Part shown: positions 33,498-42,726 of the stretch, one piece after another | How positions within the stretch are numbered: the stretch's first letter is position 1 | Layout: every line of letters starts with the position of its first letter | DNA from: Luteolibacter sp. LG18 | GTDB taxonomy: Bacteria > Verrucomicrobiota > Verrucomicrobiia > Verrucomicrobiales > Akkermansiaceae | Assembly (NCBI RefSeq): GCF_036322585.1 | Contig: NZ_AP024600.1 | Location: 5,642,001 to 5,706,000 of the forward strand | Length of the DNA stretch: 64,000 bases | Reading direction: 5' to 3' | Translations under genes and position numbers: made by a program | Notes under the pieces: generated by a model | Seen by the model: the letters and a program-made list of their open reading frames with translations, nothing else | The model's database searches: none | What the model was told of the DNA's origin: nothing

Positions 33498-35018
33498 TTA
33501 CCGGGGCTGGGTCAGCTTCTCGAACTCGGAGGCAGCGGGCTCCTTCGGAGCTTCCCCTGAAGAGCGGATCGCCCCTTGGGCAAAAACCTTCTTGTCGAAA
33601 TCATCGACAGGTGCGGCGACCGTTCCGGACACCGTCACCTCCAGCCAGCGCATATCCTCGCGCTTCGGGCCGAAAGCCGCGTCAAGCCGCGGCTTCCCCG
33701 CCACCAGAGGAGCGGGGAGGCCCACTTCCAGACGCCCCGAGAGCGCCTTGCCGGCGGACATCGAAATACCTCCTCGGATCATCAAGCGCCCTTTCGATTC
33801 AAGGCGCAGATCATCCAGCGAGGTCTCCGCGCCGTTGATCCGGAGCACCCCGGACGAGCCGCTTTCAAGATCCAGGTCCTGGAACCCCTCATCGTTGAAC
33901 ATCGTCCGCAATTGCGCCAAAAACGGCAGTTGCGCCAACTGCATCGAGGAACCGAACCCGCCTTGAAAGGAAATCACCACACGCTGCGCATCCGGCTTCG
34001 CGGGATCGAAGGTCAGGAAATTCGAGTTCGGCGTGCTGCGGGTCTCGATCCGGCCATGCAGCAGGCGGCCAAGCTCCGGTCCAGCGAGATACTCCAACGG
34101 CAGATCCTTGGCGGCGACATCCAACGTGGTGGCCCGGCCCGATCCGCCGGATTCCACCTGCCCGACCAACTCCACCGAGCCTTTCCCGTCACCGGACTCA
34201 CGAAGACGGAGGCTCACGATATCAAGCTGGCGTCCCGTCACCCCGATCAAGGCGCGATCCAGGGCGAAGTCCGGCAGGTTTTTACGGAACTTGACCGTGC
34301 CACGGTTGAGACGCAGCTCCGGACGGCCGTCCGAACCTTTCGGATAGAGCGAGACCTCGCTGCCCAGGATCGACATCGCCGGCCCACGGGGATCGCCGAA
34401 ATACATCGAAAGGTTCGAACACCGGAACCGGTTGAACTTGAAATTGGAGCCGCCGGTGCTGGCGATTTCACTGCCCTCCGAAGGAACACCAACCAGCAGC
34501 TCGCCCTTCTGGGCCGTCACCTCCTCACCTGTCCAAGGCTGGCCGAGGAAGCTCGTAACCCTCAGCTCCGCCGATACTCCCTGGAGATTGAGTTTTTTGA
34601 GCGGCACGGAATCGGGCCAATCGAACGAAAGGGTCATCGCGTTCGCTCCGATGGGCGTCACCCGGAACTGGGTGGCATCCACCTTGGCTCCGGAAGCGGC
34701 CCCGGCCTTCGCCATCACGCCGTTCCGGTAACCCGAGCCATTCATGTACACCACCACGCCCCCGGCCACCACCAGCAGCAATCCCAGCACGACCACGACG
34801 GCCACAAGCTGGACGGCGCGCATCCGCCGGGCCCGCTGCTCGTTCTCACGGTGCGGCTGGTGGCTCCGGCGCTTGCGGCTCCGGACCTTGATGGCCTGGG
34901 TGCCATCGGCGCGGGTGACCAGTTCGCCGTTGGAACGGTCACCATTGGACCGCTCCTTCAAGCGGTCCATCATCTCACTGATGCTGTAGTTCTCCGGCTC
35001 GCGGGGATCGGAAGACAT
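33498..35018 (-). CDS. AsmA-like membrane protein of unknown function
   Basis: ATG at 35018 gives 506 residues (MSSDPREPENYSIS). The frame also opens 7 codons earlier. The N-terminal ~65 residues are basic and cytoplasmic-like, followed by one membrane helix (VQLVAVVVVLGLLLVVAGGV) and a ~410-residue periplasmic beta-rich domain. The latter has AsmA-like character (repeated LxLxxGxVxF-type strands such as LRLNRGTVKFRKNLPDFALD). I cannot assign a defined family with certainty. It lies between the secretin and ATPase genes, with 55- and 101-base gaps, suggesting one transcription unit. Possible roles are envelope lipid transport or assembly of a pilus-like system. Confidence 0.75.
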   Translation of the reverse strand: MSSDPREPENYSISEMMDRLKERSNGDRSNGELVTRADGTQAIKVRSRKRRSHQPHRENEQRARRMRAVQLVAVVVVLGLLLVVAGGVVVYMNGSGYRNGVMAKAGAASGAKVDATQFRVTPIGANAMTLSFDWPDSVPLKKLNLQGVSAELRVTSFLGQPWTGEEVTAQKGELLVGVPSEGSEIASTGGSNFKFNRFRCSNLSMYFGDPRGPAMSILGSEVSLYPKGSDGRPELRLNRGTVKFRKNLPDFALDRALIGVTGRQLDIVSLRLRESGDGKGSVELVGQVESGGSGRATTLDVAAKDLPLEYLAGPELGRLLHGRIETRSTPNSNFLTFDPAKPDAQRVVISFQGGFGSSMQLAQLPFLAQLRTMFNDEGFQDLDLESGSSGVLRINGAETSLDDLRLESKGRLMIRGGISMSAGKALSGRLEVGLPAPLVAGKPRLDAAFGPKREDMRWLEVTVSGTVAAPVDDFDKKVFAQGAIRSSGEAPKEPAASEFEKLTQPR

Positions 35019-35073
35019 GGTCTCTTGGAATGATATCAAATCCCGGTTTGCCCCGGGGCAGCGGAACTACTGA

Positions 35074-37515
35074 TCAACGCTGATTGATCGGCCGTCCAGT
35101 CGGATCGACCAATTTCACGTTGACCATGAAAAGCACGACCTTCTTGACCGGAGCCTGGACGTGGGACTGGAACATCCGTCCCACCACCGGAAGATTCCCC
35201 AGCAGCGGGGTCTTGTCCTCCACCCGTTGCGCGCGCTCCTGCACCAATCCGCCGATCACGACGGTGGCACCATCGGCCACCGCCAGGCTGGGCGTGTTGA
35301 TCGCGATCTTGCTGAACACCGGCATCAGGATCGCGTTCTGCGTGATCGGGGTGTTCTGCGCCGCACCGGTGGCATCGAAACCGATCGTGTTGATCGGAGT
35401 GCCGTAGTTCACAAAGCCATCGAAGTCCTTGATCGTCGGCTTCAACTGCAGGTCCACCGTGCGCTTGTCCGCCGAAACCGTCGGCAGCACCTCGAGAACC
35501 GTGCCCACTTCCGCGGTCTCAAACGCCGTCGGATGGGACGGCGTCACCGGGAAGATGCCCCCGCTGTCACCGTTGTTGTTGTTATTGCCGTTGTTGTTGT
35601 CGAGATCCGAGAACCCCACCCGGTTCGGGACTTCCGGGGGTTCGTATTCGGTCGGATACTTCATTTCCTTCACGACCCGGATGCTGGCCGCTTGGCCGCT
35701 GCGGGTGACCACGGAAGGAGTGGACATCAGGTCGATCCCGCGCTTCTGCGCAAGGCCGCGCATCACGCCTTCATAGGCGGTGCCATTGAGCATCCCGTTC
35801 AAGCCGAGCACACCAGGTGCGCGCTTGGGGGTGCTGGCAAAACCCTGGGCGTTGTTGGCGATCGCTTCATCGATCGCGTCCGCGGTCACCGCGTAGTCGC
35901 CGCTGCGGTTCCCCGCCGTGATCGGGTGGCGGTTGACGCCGGTCGGCACCGAAATGTCGCTGAGATCGCCGCCGTTCCCCTGGGTGCCACCGGAAAGGAT
36001 GAGTTCGTTGGAGATCCCAGACTCGTTGAGCAGCCAGTCGAACCCGAGTTCGTCCATGCGGTGCTCCTCGGCCTTCAGCATCGTCACGGTGACCACCACC
36101 TGGACCGGCTCGGTCTTCGCGACCAGCTCCACCAGTTGGGCCACCATGTCCTGGTTCGCCTCGGTATTGCGCACCATGAGCAGGTTGGTGGAGGCATTCA
36201 GGGTGGCCGTGGCCCCCTCCGGGAAGGTGATGCCCTTCGACTTCAGCACCTCGAGGATGCCGCGTCGCTTGGCCAGCAAGCCTTCCGCCGGTTTGTCGCC
36301 CGTGCTGGCGAAGGGATCCTGGGTCGTCGAGGCCGAGCCAGCGGTCGCGCCACCCTCGCTGATGTTGGAAAGGAAATCCGGCGGCACCCGGTAGGTCCGC
36401 GTGGTCAGCTCGGTGGTCATCGCCCCGAGGGAACGGATGATCACGGAAAACTCGTCGGTGGTGTAGGCCGTCTGCGTCAGCTCGTTGATGTATTTCAACG
36501 CACCCGAGATCGGAATGTTCTTCAGACGGAGATTGAAGCGCTTCTTGGAAACCCGGTCCGCGACCTCGCTGCCCGGCGGGCCGAGGTCGATGTTGATGTT
36601 CACGCCCTTGTGCTTGGGATCCAATTCGAAGGTGTCGAGCTTGGTCGCCTGCGCACGCAGGTATTCCACGGCCTCTTCGAGGTTCACCTGCTCCAGGGTC
36701 ATCGACGGCAGGATCATCCGGTCGATCTTGTTGGAAATCGAAATCCGGCCCGCATCCGCCGCCTGACCTTCCGCCAGGCTGCTGATCTTATCGCCCACAT
36801 ACGGCGGTTGCAGCTCCCAGGCCGCGTCCACCTGCCCGAGCATCTCGCCGCGGGTGTTGTCATAGGCGGCGCGCAGGTAATCGCTCTTCGCCCCGGCCAC
36901 GCGCTCCATGCCACGGCGGGCGGCGGAGTTGGTGGCATCGATGCGGAGCACCTTCTCGTAGGTGGACTTGGCCTCGTCGTATTTGCCGAGGTTGAAAGCG
37001 CCTTCGGCGGTATAGAGCAACTTGCGGACCTCCTCGACATTCTTGCCGTGGTCGCCAGTCATCGCCGGATTGGTCCGGATCGGATCGTTGAGCTGGTTCT
37101 TGAACTCGACAGCCCCCAGATGGTTCGGAGCGACGTTTTCCGCCAGCACCTTGTCCACCGCGGCCTTGGCCCCGGCCACATCGCCCTTGCGGACCAGTTC
37201 ACGGCCATACTCGACGGACGCCTGGGCATAGCGCTCGGTGGCGGCTTCCCGCAGTTCGACGGTGACGGGCGCGTCCGGGATCAGATCCCGGGCGCCGGAG
37301 TAAGCGGTGACGGCGTCGCTGTAGCGACCGGCGGTGTAGGCTTCATCGCCCTTTTTCAAGAGCTCCTGGGCCTCCTCAACACCTTGATAACGCTTGGCTT
37401 GCTCTCGCTCAAACAAGCCGGGCGTGTCTCCGCCGAGCACCGGCACCACCAGAAAGGCGGTAGCCAGGAGCGCGGCGCGACCGCACGAGGGTAGGATTCT
37501 GCAAACGGATGCCAT
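35074..37515 (-). CDS. TPR-secretin (type IV pilus/type II-like outer membrane protein; Amuc_1098-like)
   Basis: The start at 37515 gives 813 residues with signal peptide (LLATAFLVVPVLGGDTP). TPR-like helices cover about residues 35-230. A second region (about 280-440; YLRAQATKLDTFEL and LKNIPISGALKYINELTQTA) resembles secretin N-domains. The C-terminal secretin core spans about 440-780, ending VADGATVVIGGL with TPLLGNLPVVGRMFQS and VLFMVNVKLVDPTGRPINQR. An Asn-rich stretch lies near residue 640. Secretins form gated outer-membrane rings for type II secretion or type IV pili. TPR plus secretin is like Akkermansia Amuc_1098, though the other Amuc_1099-1102-type genes are absent. The frame is open 76 codons upstream, without a signal. 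Confidence 0.88.
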   Translation of the reverse strand: MASVCRILPSCGRAALLATAFLVVPVLGGDTPGLFEREQAKRYQGVEEAQELLKKGDEAYTAGRYSDAVTAYSGARDLIPDAPVTVELREAATERYAQASVEYGRELVRKGDVAGAKAAVDKVLAENVAPNHLGAVEFKNQLNDPIRTNPAMTGDHGKNVEEVRKLLYTAEGAFNLGKYDEAKSTYEKVLRIDATNSAARRGMERVAGAKSDYLRAAYDNTRGEMLGQVDAAWELQPPYVGDKISSLAEGQAADAGRISISNKIDRMILPSMTLEQVNLEEAVEYLRAQATKLDTFELDPKHKGVNINIDLGPPGSEVADRVSKKRFNLRLKNIPISGALKYINELTQTAYTTDEFSVIIRSLGAMTTELTTRTYRVPPDFLSNISEGGATAGSASTTQDPFASTGDKPAEGLLAKRRGILEVLKSKGITFPEGATATLNASTNLLMVRNTEANQDMVAQLVELVAKTEPVQVVVTVTMLKAEEHRMDELGFDWLLNESGISNELILSGGTQGNGGDLSDISVPTGVNRHPITAGNRSGDYAVTADAIDEAIANNAQGFASTPKRAPGVLGLNGMLNGTAYEGVMRGLAQKRGIDLMSTPSVVTRSGQAASIRVVKEMKYPTEYEPPEVPNRVGFSDLDNNNGNNNNNGDSGGIFPVTPSHPTAFETAEVGTVLEVLPTVSADKRTVDLQLKPTIKDFDGFVNYGTPINTIGFDATGAAQNTPITQNAILMPVFSKIAINTPSLAVADGATVVIGGLVQERAQRVEDKTPLLGNLPVVGRMFQSHVQAPVKKVVLFMVNVKLVDPTGRPINQR

Positions 37516-37791
37516 GGATGGGTTTCCCGGGCTTATAGAGGGCCATTTCGGGGAGGGTAAGCGGAAAATCCGGAAAAACGGGAGAATTTCGCCCTTCCCG
37601 CGCCGTGCATTCCGCCCGGCCGCCGCCACCGCCCCGGCACTGTCAGGAAATCCAGCAGGGGCGCGGGTTTTCGCCTCACCCTGGTTACTCACAGAGACCG
37701 AGGACACACGCCCCCTACCCCGCCCGCCCCCGGACACCCTCACAAGGTGCCAACCCGGCGGATGAACAGGGTTTCAGGCATTCACTGCCCA

Positions 37792-39771
37792 TCAAGACTC
37801 CACCGTCGGATCGTAGTCCTTCGGCGCACGCACGATCTTCTCGATCGCGTGCTTGGTCACCAGGTTGCCGCCGGAGGAGCGCCCCTTGATCGCGAACTCG
37901 GAGAACAGCAGCGGGCGGATCAGGTTCCGCATCCGCAGCGCGGGCTTCAAGTGGACCAGCAGCATCTGGGACTCGCTCTCCGCCTCGCTCTTGTGAAGGG
38001 CGAAGTAGAGCACGCGGGTGCCCGGGGTGCCCTTGGTAAGGTCGTATTCCTTGTCGCGGGTGATGCCACCGAGCTTGAAGCGCTTGGCGAGGATCGCGCC
38101 GTCCTTGCCATCGCGATAAATCATCGAATAGATCAGATCCTCGTCCTTGCGGAGAATTGCGACGTGGATCGGCTTCTGGCCGACGAAGACCTTCTCCGCG
38201 ACCTTCACCACGCGCATCTTGCCGTCCTGGGTGAAGGTGACGAGATCATCGAGCTTCGAGCACTTCTCCAGCGGTTCCTCCTTCTTCAGACCGTAGCCGG
38301 CGAAGCCGTTCTTGCGATCCAGATAAAGCGTCTCGGTGGCCAAGACGACCTGGGTCCGGTCCACCTTCTCAAAGGACGAGATTTCAGTGCGGCGCTCCCG
38401 GCCCTTGCTGTATTTTTTCCGGATTTCCTCGAACCAGCGGATGGTGAACTTGGTGAGATTGCGGAGGTTCTTCTCCGCCTCGTCGATTTCCTTTTCCAAG
38501 GACTTGATCTCCTCATCGGCCTTGAAGGCGTCGAACTTCGAGATGCGCTTGATCTTGATCTCGGTGAGGCGGACGAGGTCGTCCTCGGTCACCTCGCGTT
38601 TGAGCAGCTTCTTGAACGGCTTCAGGCCATCATCGATCGCCTTGAGCACCGCGTCCCAAGTCTCGCACTCCTCGATGTCACGGTAGATGCGATTCTCGAT
38701 GAAGATCTTCTCCAGCGAGCTAAAGTGCCATTTCTCCGCGAGTTCGGCGAGGCGGATCTCCAGCTCCTGCCGGAGGATGTCGCGGGTGTGCTCGGCGTTG
38801 TGTTTGAGGATCTGTGAAACCCCGAGGAACTGCGGCTTGCCATCGGCAATCACGCAGGCATTCGGCGAGATCGGCATCTCACAGTCGGTGAAGGCGAAAA
38901 GCGCGTCCCGCATCGTGTCCGGATCGGCGCCAGACGGCAGATGGACGAGGATATCGGCATCGGCGGCGGTGTTGTCCTCGATGCGCGCGATCTTGATCTT
39001 GCCCTTGTCCGCGGCCGCGACAATCGAATCCATCAGCGCACCGGTGGTGGTGCCGAAGGGAATCTCGACGATCCGCAGGGTGCCCTTCTTGTCGGCATCG
39101 ATGCGGGCGCGGACCCGGACCTTTCCGCCGCGCAGGCCATCCCGGTAATCGGTGGCATCCATGATCCCGCCGGTGGGAAAATCCGGCAGCAGGGTGAAAG
39201 GCTCGCCGCGCAGCGCCGCGATGCTGGCATCGATGATCTCGATGAAATTGTGAGGCAGGATCTTGCACGCCAGGCCGACCGCGATGCCCTCGACGCCCTG
39301 AGCGAGAAGCAGCGGGAACTTCACCGGCAGCGTGAAGGGCTCCTTGCGGCGGCCGTCGTAGTTCGTGACCCACTCGGTGACCTTCGGGCTGAAGACGACG
39401 TCCAGCGCGAATTTCGTCAGACGGGCCTCGATGTAACGGCCGGCGGCCGCGCCATCCCCGGTGAGGGTGTTGCCCCAGTTGCCCTGGGTATCGATCAGCA
39501 GGTCCTTCTGACCGAGCTGGACCATGGCGTCCTTGATGGAAAGGTCCCCATGCGGATGGTAATTCATCGTGTGGCCCACCACGTTCGCCACCTTGTTGTA
39601 GCGCCCGTCGTCCAGCTCGTCCATCGAGTGGAGGACGCGACGCTGGACCGGTTTCAGGCCGTCGTTCACGTGCGGGACCGCGCGCTCCAGGATCACGTAG
39701 CTGGCGTAATCCAGGAAATAGTCCGAGTACATCCCTCCGAGGGAGGTGTGCTGGTCCGGGTCGTGCATCAT
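37792..39771 (-). CDS. parC: DNA topoisomerase IV subunit A (ParC/GyrA family)
   Basis: The start at 39771 (or 39768, a neighbouring ATG) gives about 659 residues. The breakage-reunion domain is at the N-terminus: DYASYVILERAVPHVNDGLK, KVANVVGHTMNYHPHGD and AAGRYIEARLT, where the Tyr forms the covalent DNA link. A coiled-coil region (DEEIKSLEKEIDEAEKNLRN) precedes a short C-terminal domain of about 180 residues. That length suits ParC-type subunits from Bacteroidetes-like lineages more than full-length GyrA. Subunit B (ParE) is not adjacent. The enzyme decatenates chromosomes using ATP through its partner. The naming parC rather than gyrA is inferred from length. Confidence 0.9.
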   Translation of the reverse strand: MMHDPDQHTSLGGMYSDYFLDYASYVILERAVPHVNDGLKPVQRRVLHSMDELDDGRYNKVANVVGHTMNYHPHGDLSIKDAMVQLGQKDLLIDTQGNWGNTLTGDGAAAGRYIEARLTKFALDVVFSPKVTEWVTNYDGRRKEPFTLPVKFPLLLAQGVEGIAVGLACKILPHNFIEIIDASIAALRGEPFTLLPDFPTGGIMDATDYRDGLRGGKVRVRARIDADKKGTLRIVEIPFGTTTGALMDSIVAAADKGKIKIARIEDNTAADADILVHLPSGADPDTMRDALFAFTDCEMPISPNACVIADGKPQFLGVSQILKHNAEHTRDILRQELEIRLAELAEKWHFSSLEKIFIENRIYRDIEECETWDAVLKAIDDGLKPFKKLLKREVTEDDLVRLTEIKIKRISKFDAFKADEEIKSLEKEIDEAEKNLRNLTKFTIRWFEEIRKKYSKGRERRTEISSFEKVDRTQVVLATETLYLDRKNGFAGYGLKKEEPLEKCSKLDDLVTFTQDGKMRVVKVAEKVFVGQKPIHVAILRKDEDLIYSMIYRDGKDGAILAKRFKLGGITRDKEYDLTKGTPGTRVLYFALHKSEAESESQMLLVHLKPALRMRNLIRPLLFSEFAIKGRSSGGNLVTKHAIEKIVRAPKDYDPTVES

Positions 39772-39832
39772 GTGGGCGGAGGATGTAGGGGCCGGACCCG
39801 GCCGGTGCAAGCCCGTCGTTCTTCCCCCACCC

Positions 39833-42589
39833 TCAGGGAGCCGGAGCCAGATCCGCGCTCACGTCCAACGAGTAAAGCTCGGTTCCCTTCGCCGCCGTGG
39901 TGGCCCGGAACAGCAACCGATTGCCCAGCAACGACAAGTTCAGCGGCCTGGACCCGTCGATGTCCGCCGTGAGATCGCTCACCTGGCGGGTTCCCTCCGG
40001 GGTTCCGTCGCTTTTCCACAACTCGTAGCCATTCAGATCGCTGAAAGCCGTGAAATAGAGCCTGTTGCCAACCGCCAGCAGACCCTCCGGCAAAGACGCC
40101 CTCGGTCCAACATTGAGGTCCTTGACCATCATCGTCCCCGCCTCCGTTCCGTCGGTCCTCCACAATTCGACGCCGTGCTCAGCATCCTCGCCCACGAAAT
40201 ACATCAAGCCGCCGATAGTCACGAGATCCGAGGCATGGGAAGTCCTCATGAAGGCATTCTCCTCCGTGGCCGGATGGAGCAATCGGGTGCCTCCAGCCGT
40301 CCCATCGCTCAACCACAACCCCTTGCCGTTGGTGGCCCCATTGGCGAAAAAGAGAACCGTTTGACCCAGCGTTCCGAGCCTGGGAATCTCCGCTCCCGGG
40401 CTGGTTTCATACGGCCCGGGATGACCGAAAATGGGATCAACCGGGTTGATGTCCTTCACCATCCAGGTTCCCTCCGTTGTTCCATCCGTCCGCCACAGCT
40501 CCTCGCCGTGGGCGGCATCGCTCGCCAGATAATACCACACTCCGCCGATCCGGTGGAAATCCCTGGCCTTGTAGCCTTGGGGTGGAGTTCCATACCCGTT
40601 TGCCTGGACAAACCGGGTGCCAGCCACCGTGCCATCCGTCATGACCAACGAACCGTTGGTCAGCGAAATCTCCGGAAAGAACAAGGTCCCGGCGGAAGCG
40701 GGCGGCATATTCGCCACCGGATAATTGGTCGTATCGTCGGAAGGCGTCGCCGTCGTTCCGGCCCTGGTTCCATCCGTCAGCCAAACCACCCCGTCGAAGT
40801 AGTCCTTGCCATTGATGAAGCAGGCCTTCCCCGAAATACTTCCGATGAAAGATGGCATCGGTTGGGTGTATGCCGGTTTCCCCGCCATGTTCAATAGCGC
40901 CACGGTTCCCCGGGTGGAACCGTCCGAGCCCCACACATTCACGCCCTTTTTTCCATCGGAAGCGACAAAGCACGCCCGGCTGCCTGCTGGAGCGATGTCA
41001 TAAATGATCCCCGTCGGCCATTGGCTGGTCACGGCCTTCAACATCGTAGTACCAGCGGCGGTGCCATCCGTCACCCAGAAGCCGGTGCCGCGGGATCCAT
41101 CCTGGGCACAGAAGTAAGCCTTGTTTCCGGCAGCCACGATCTTGGGCGTGTAGGACGCGACCGAACTACCCGTCCCCGCCTTGAACTGGGTCAGCCGGAC
41201 GGTTCCTTTCGTGGAAGCCGTGGCATCGGTTTTCCAGAGTTGGCCCGCAGCCACGAAAAACAAGTTCGCCCCCAAGGCGGTTGGCTGGCTGGCATTGGAG
41301 CCAGCCTTGCCGGACTGAATGTCTTTCACCAGCCGGGTACCCTTCGCGGTGCCATCCGTCGTCCACAGCTCCCGGCCACGGGTCGGTTCGTTCCGGGAAA
41401 AGAACACCCGCCCCCCGAGGGCTCCCACATCCCCCACGCCGATATCGGCTGCACCGGCAGCGCGCGAATCCTTGAGATCGCTCACCACCACGGTGCCCTG
41501 GGCGGAGCCATCCGATTTCCACAATCCCGGCCCGATGCCGGATCCGTAAGCCCGGATGTACATCACTCCGCCCGCCGGGGTGAACCCTCCCAGAAGAGGT
41601 GTGTCTCCTCCTCCGTAGCAGATGATGTCTTTGACGAACCCCGTTCCGGCCGGGGTTCCATCGCTCTTCCACAAATCAACCCCGTGGTTCGCATTCAATC
41701 CGCCGAAAAACAACGTGTTGCCCACTGTCCCCGAGGAAGCATTGCGATACCATCCCCCCACATCCGCCAACTTCGAGGTGTTGCCGACAGAGCCATCCGT
41801 TCTCCACAGCTCCATCTGAACCGCGCCGCGGCCGAAGAAATACAGGAAATCCGCCGCCGGGGCGAAGGAGTAGGTCGTATCGGCCACCCCGCCGTTGGCA
41901 ACCACCGCGATCCGGACGAATCCGGTGCCCGCTTCATTTCCAACCCAGAGCTCCTGGCCGATTCCCACGAAGATCCTGCCACCATATCCAGCCATCGACC
42001 CGATGGTGTCGGTGTCGAGCGGGGATGGATTCGCAGTGAATCCAATGACCGGCACCGTGCCTCCGGTCGTCCCATCGCTTTTCCAGAGCTGGTCATCCTC
42101 TCCTTCGATATCGGAGGGCATCACGAAAAACAGCGTGTCACCCACCGCGGTCAGCAGTTCGGGGGCGACTTCGGGAGCCCCGCCACCGAAGTCCTTCACC
42201 AGAACGGTGCCCGCGGCCGTGCCATCGGTCTTCCAAAGCTGGAAGCCATGCACCCAGTCATCCGCCACGAAAAACACCTGCGATCCCACCACCGTGGGAT
42301 TCCGCGGAAACGAGGATCCCGGCCCCGGATTGAGATCCTTCACCAGCACCGTGCCGGCGGGCGTGCCGTCGCTTTTCCATAACTCCTCCCCCACCGCCGC
42401 GTCGTAGGCGGCAAAAAGCAACGTGTTCCCGAAGGGAGTCAAGGCATGCACATCGGTTTGCATGCCAGTGGCATCGATCACCGGGTTGATATCCTTGACC
42501 AGGACCGGAACCGGCTCCGCCGCCATCGCTCCCTGGGAGACGATGGAAACCAAGGAGACAAGACAGGGGAAGCGATGAAGATGGATCAT
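39833..42589 (-). CDS. Secreted ELWxxDGT-repeat protein (beta-propeller-like)
   Basis: ATG at 42589 gives 918 residues with a signal peptide (LVSLVSIVSQGAMAAEP). More than ten degenerate ~50-residue units share ELWxxDGTxxGTxLVKDLNPG, for example EELWKSDGTPAGTVLVKD, QLWKTDGTAAGTVLVKDFGG, RELWTTDGTAKGTRLVKD and VELWRTDGTEAGTMMVKDLN. The repeats probably fold as beta-propeller blades or a solenoid and are typical of surface-exposed proteins in several phyla. No enzyme motif is visible. It is divergent from fucI across a 137-base intergenic region and could be a carbohydrate-binding or adhesive surface protein, though function is unknown. Confidence 0.88.
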   Translation of the reverse strand: MIHLHRFPCLVSLVSIVSQGAMAAEPVPVLVKDINPVIDATGMQTDVHALTPFGNTLLFAAYDAAVGEELWKSDGTPAGTVLVKDLNPGPGSSFPRNPTVVGSQVFFVADDWVHGFQLWKTDGTAAGTVLVKDFGGGAPEVAPELLTAVGDTLFFVMPSDIEGEDDQLWKSDGTTGGTVPVIGFTANPSPLDTDTIGSMAGYGGRIFVGIGQELWVGNEAGTGFVRIAVVANGGVADTTYSFAPAADFLYFFGRGAVQMELWRTDGSVGNTSKLADVGGWYRNASSGTVGNTLFFGGLNANHGVDLWKSDGTPAGTGFVKDIICYGGGDTPLLGGFTPAGGVMYIRAYGSGIGPGLWKSDGSAQGTVVVSDLKDSRAAGAADIGVGDVGALGGRVFFSRNEPTRGRELWTTDGTAKGTRLVKDIQSGKAGSNASQPTALGANLFFVAAGQLWKTDATASTKGTVRLTQFKAGTGSSVASYTPKIVAAGNKAYFCAQDGSRGTGFWVTDGTAAGTTMLKAVTSQWPTGIIYDIAPAGSRACFVASDGKKGVNVWGSDGSTRGTVALLNMAGKPAYTQPMPSFIGSISGKACFINGKDYFDGVVWLTDGTRAGTTATPSDDTTNYPVANMPPASAGTLFFPEISLTNGSLVMTDGTVAGTRFVQANGYGTPPQGYKARDFHRIGGVWYYLASDAAHGEELWRTDGTTEGTWMVKDINPVDPIFGHPGPYETSPGAEIPRLGTLGQTVLFFANGATNGKGLWLSDGTAGGTRLLHPATEENAFMRTSHASDLVTIGGLMYFVGEDAEHGVELWRTDGTEAGTMMVKDLNVGPRASLPEGLLAVGNRLYFTAFSDLNGYELWKSDGTPEGTRQVSDLTADIDGSRPLNLSLLGNRLLFRATTAAKGTELYSLDVSADLAPAP

Positions 42590-42726
42590 CTTAAGGTAAT
42601 GTCGCGCGCAGCTATCCAAGCCCTACCAACCAAATACGAGCGAAATCCTCTGCCGAACAAAATTTGGCTTTTTCTGCTAAAATCTCCGCTTGCCCGTGAA
42701 TTGGGATGCGCCATGCTGGGGGTCGA

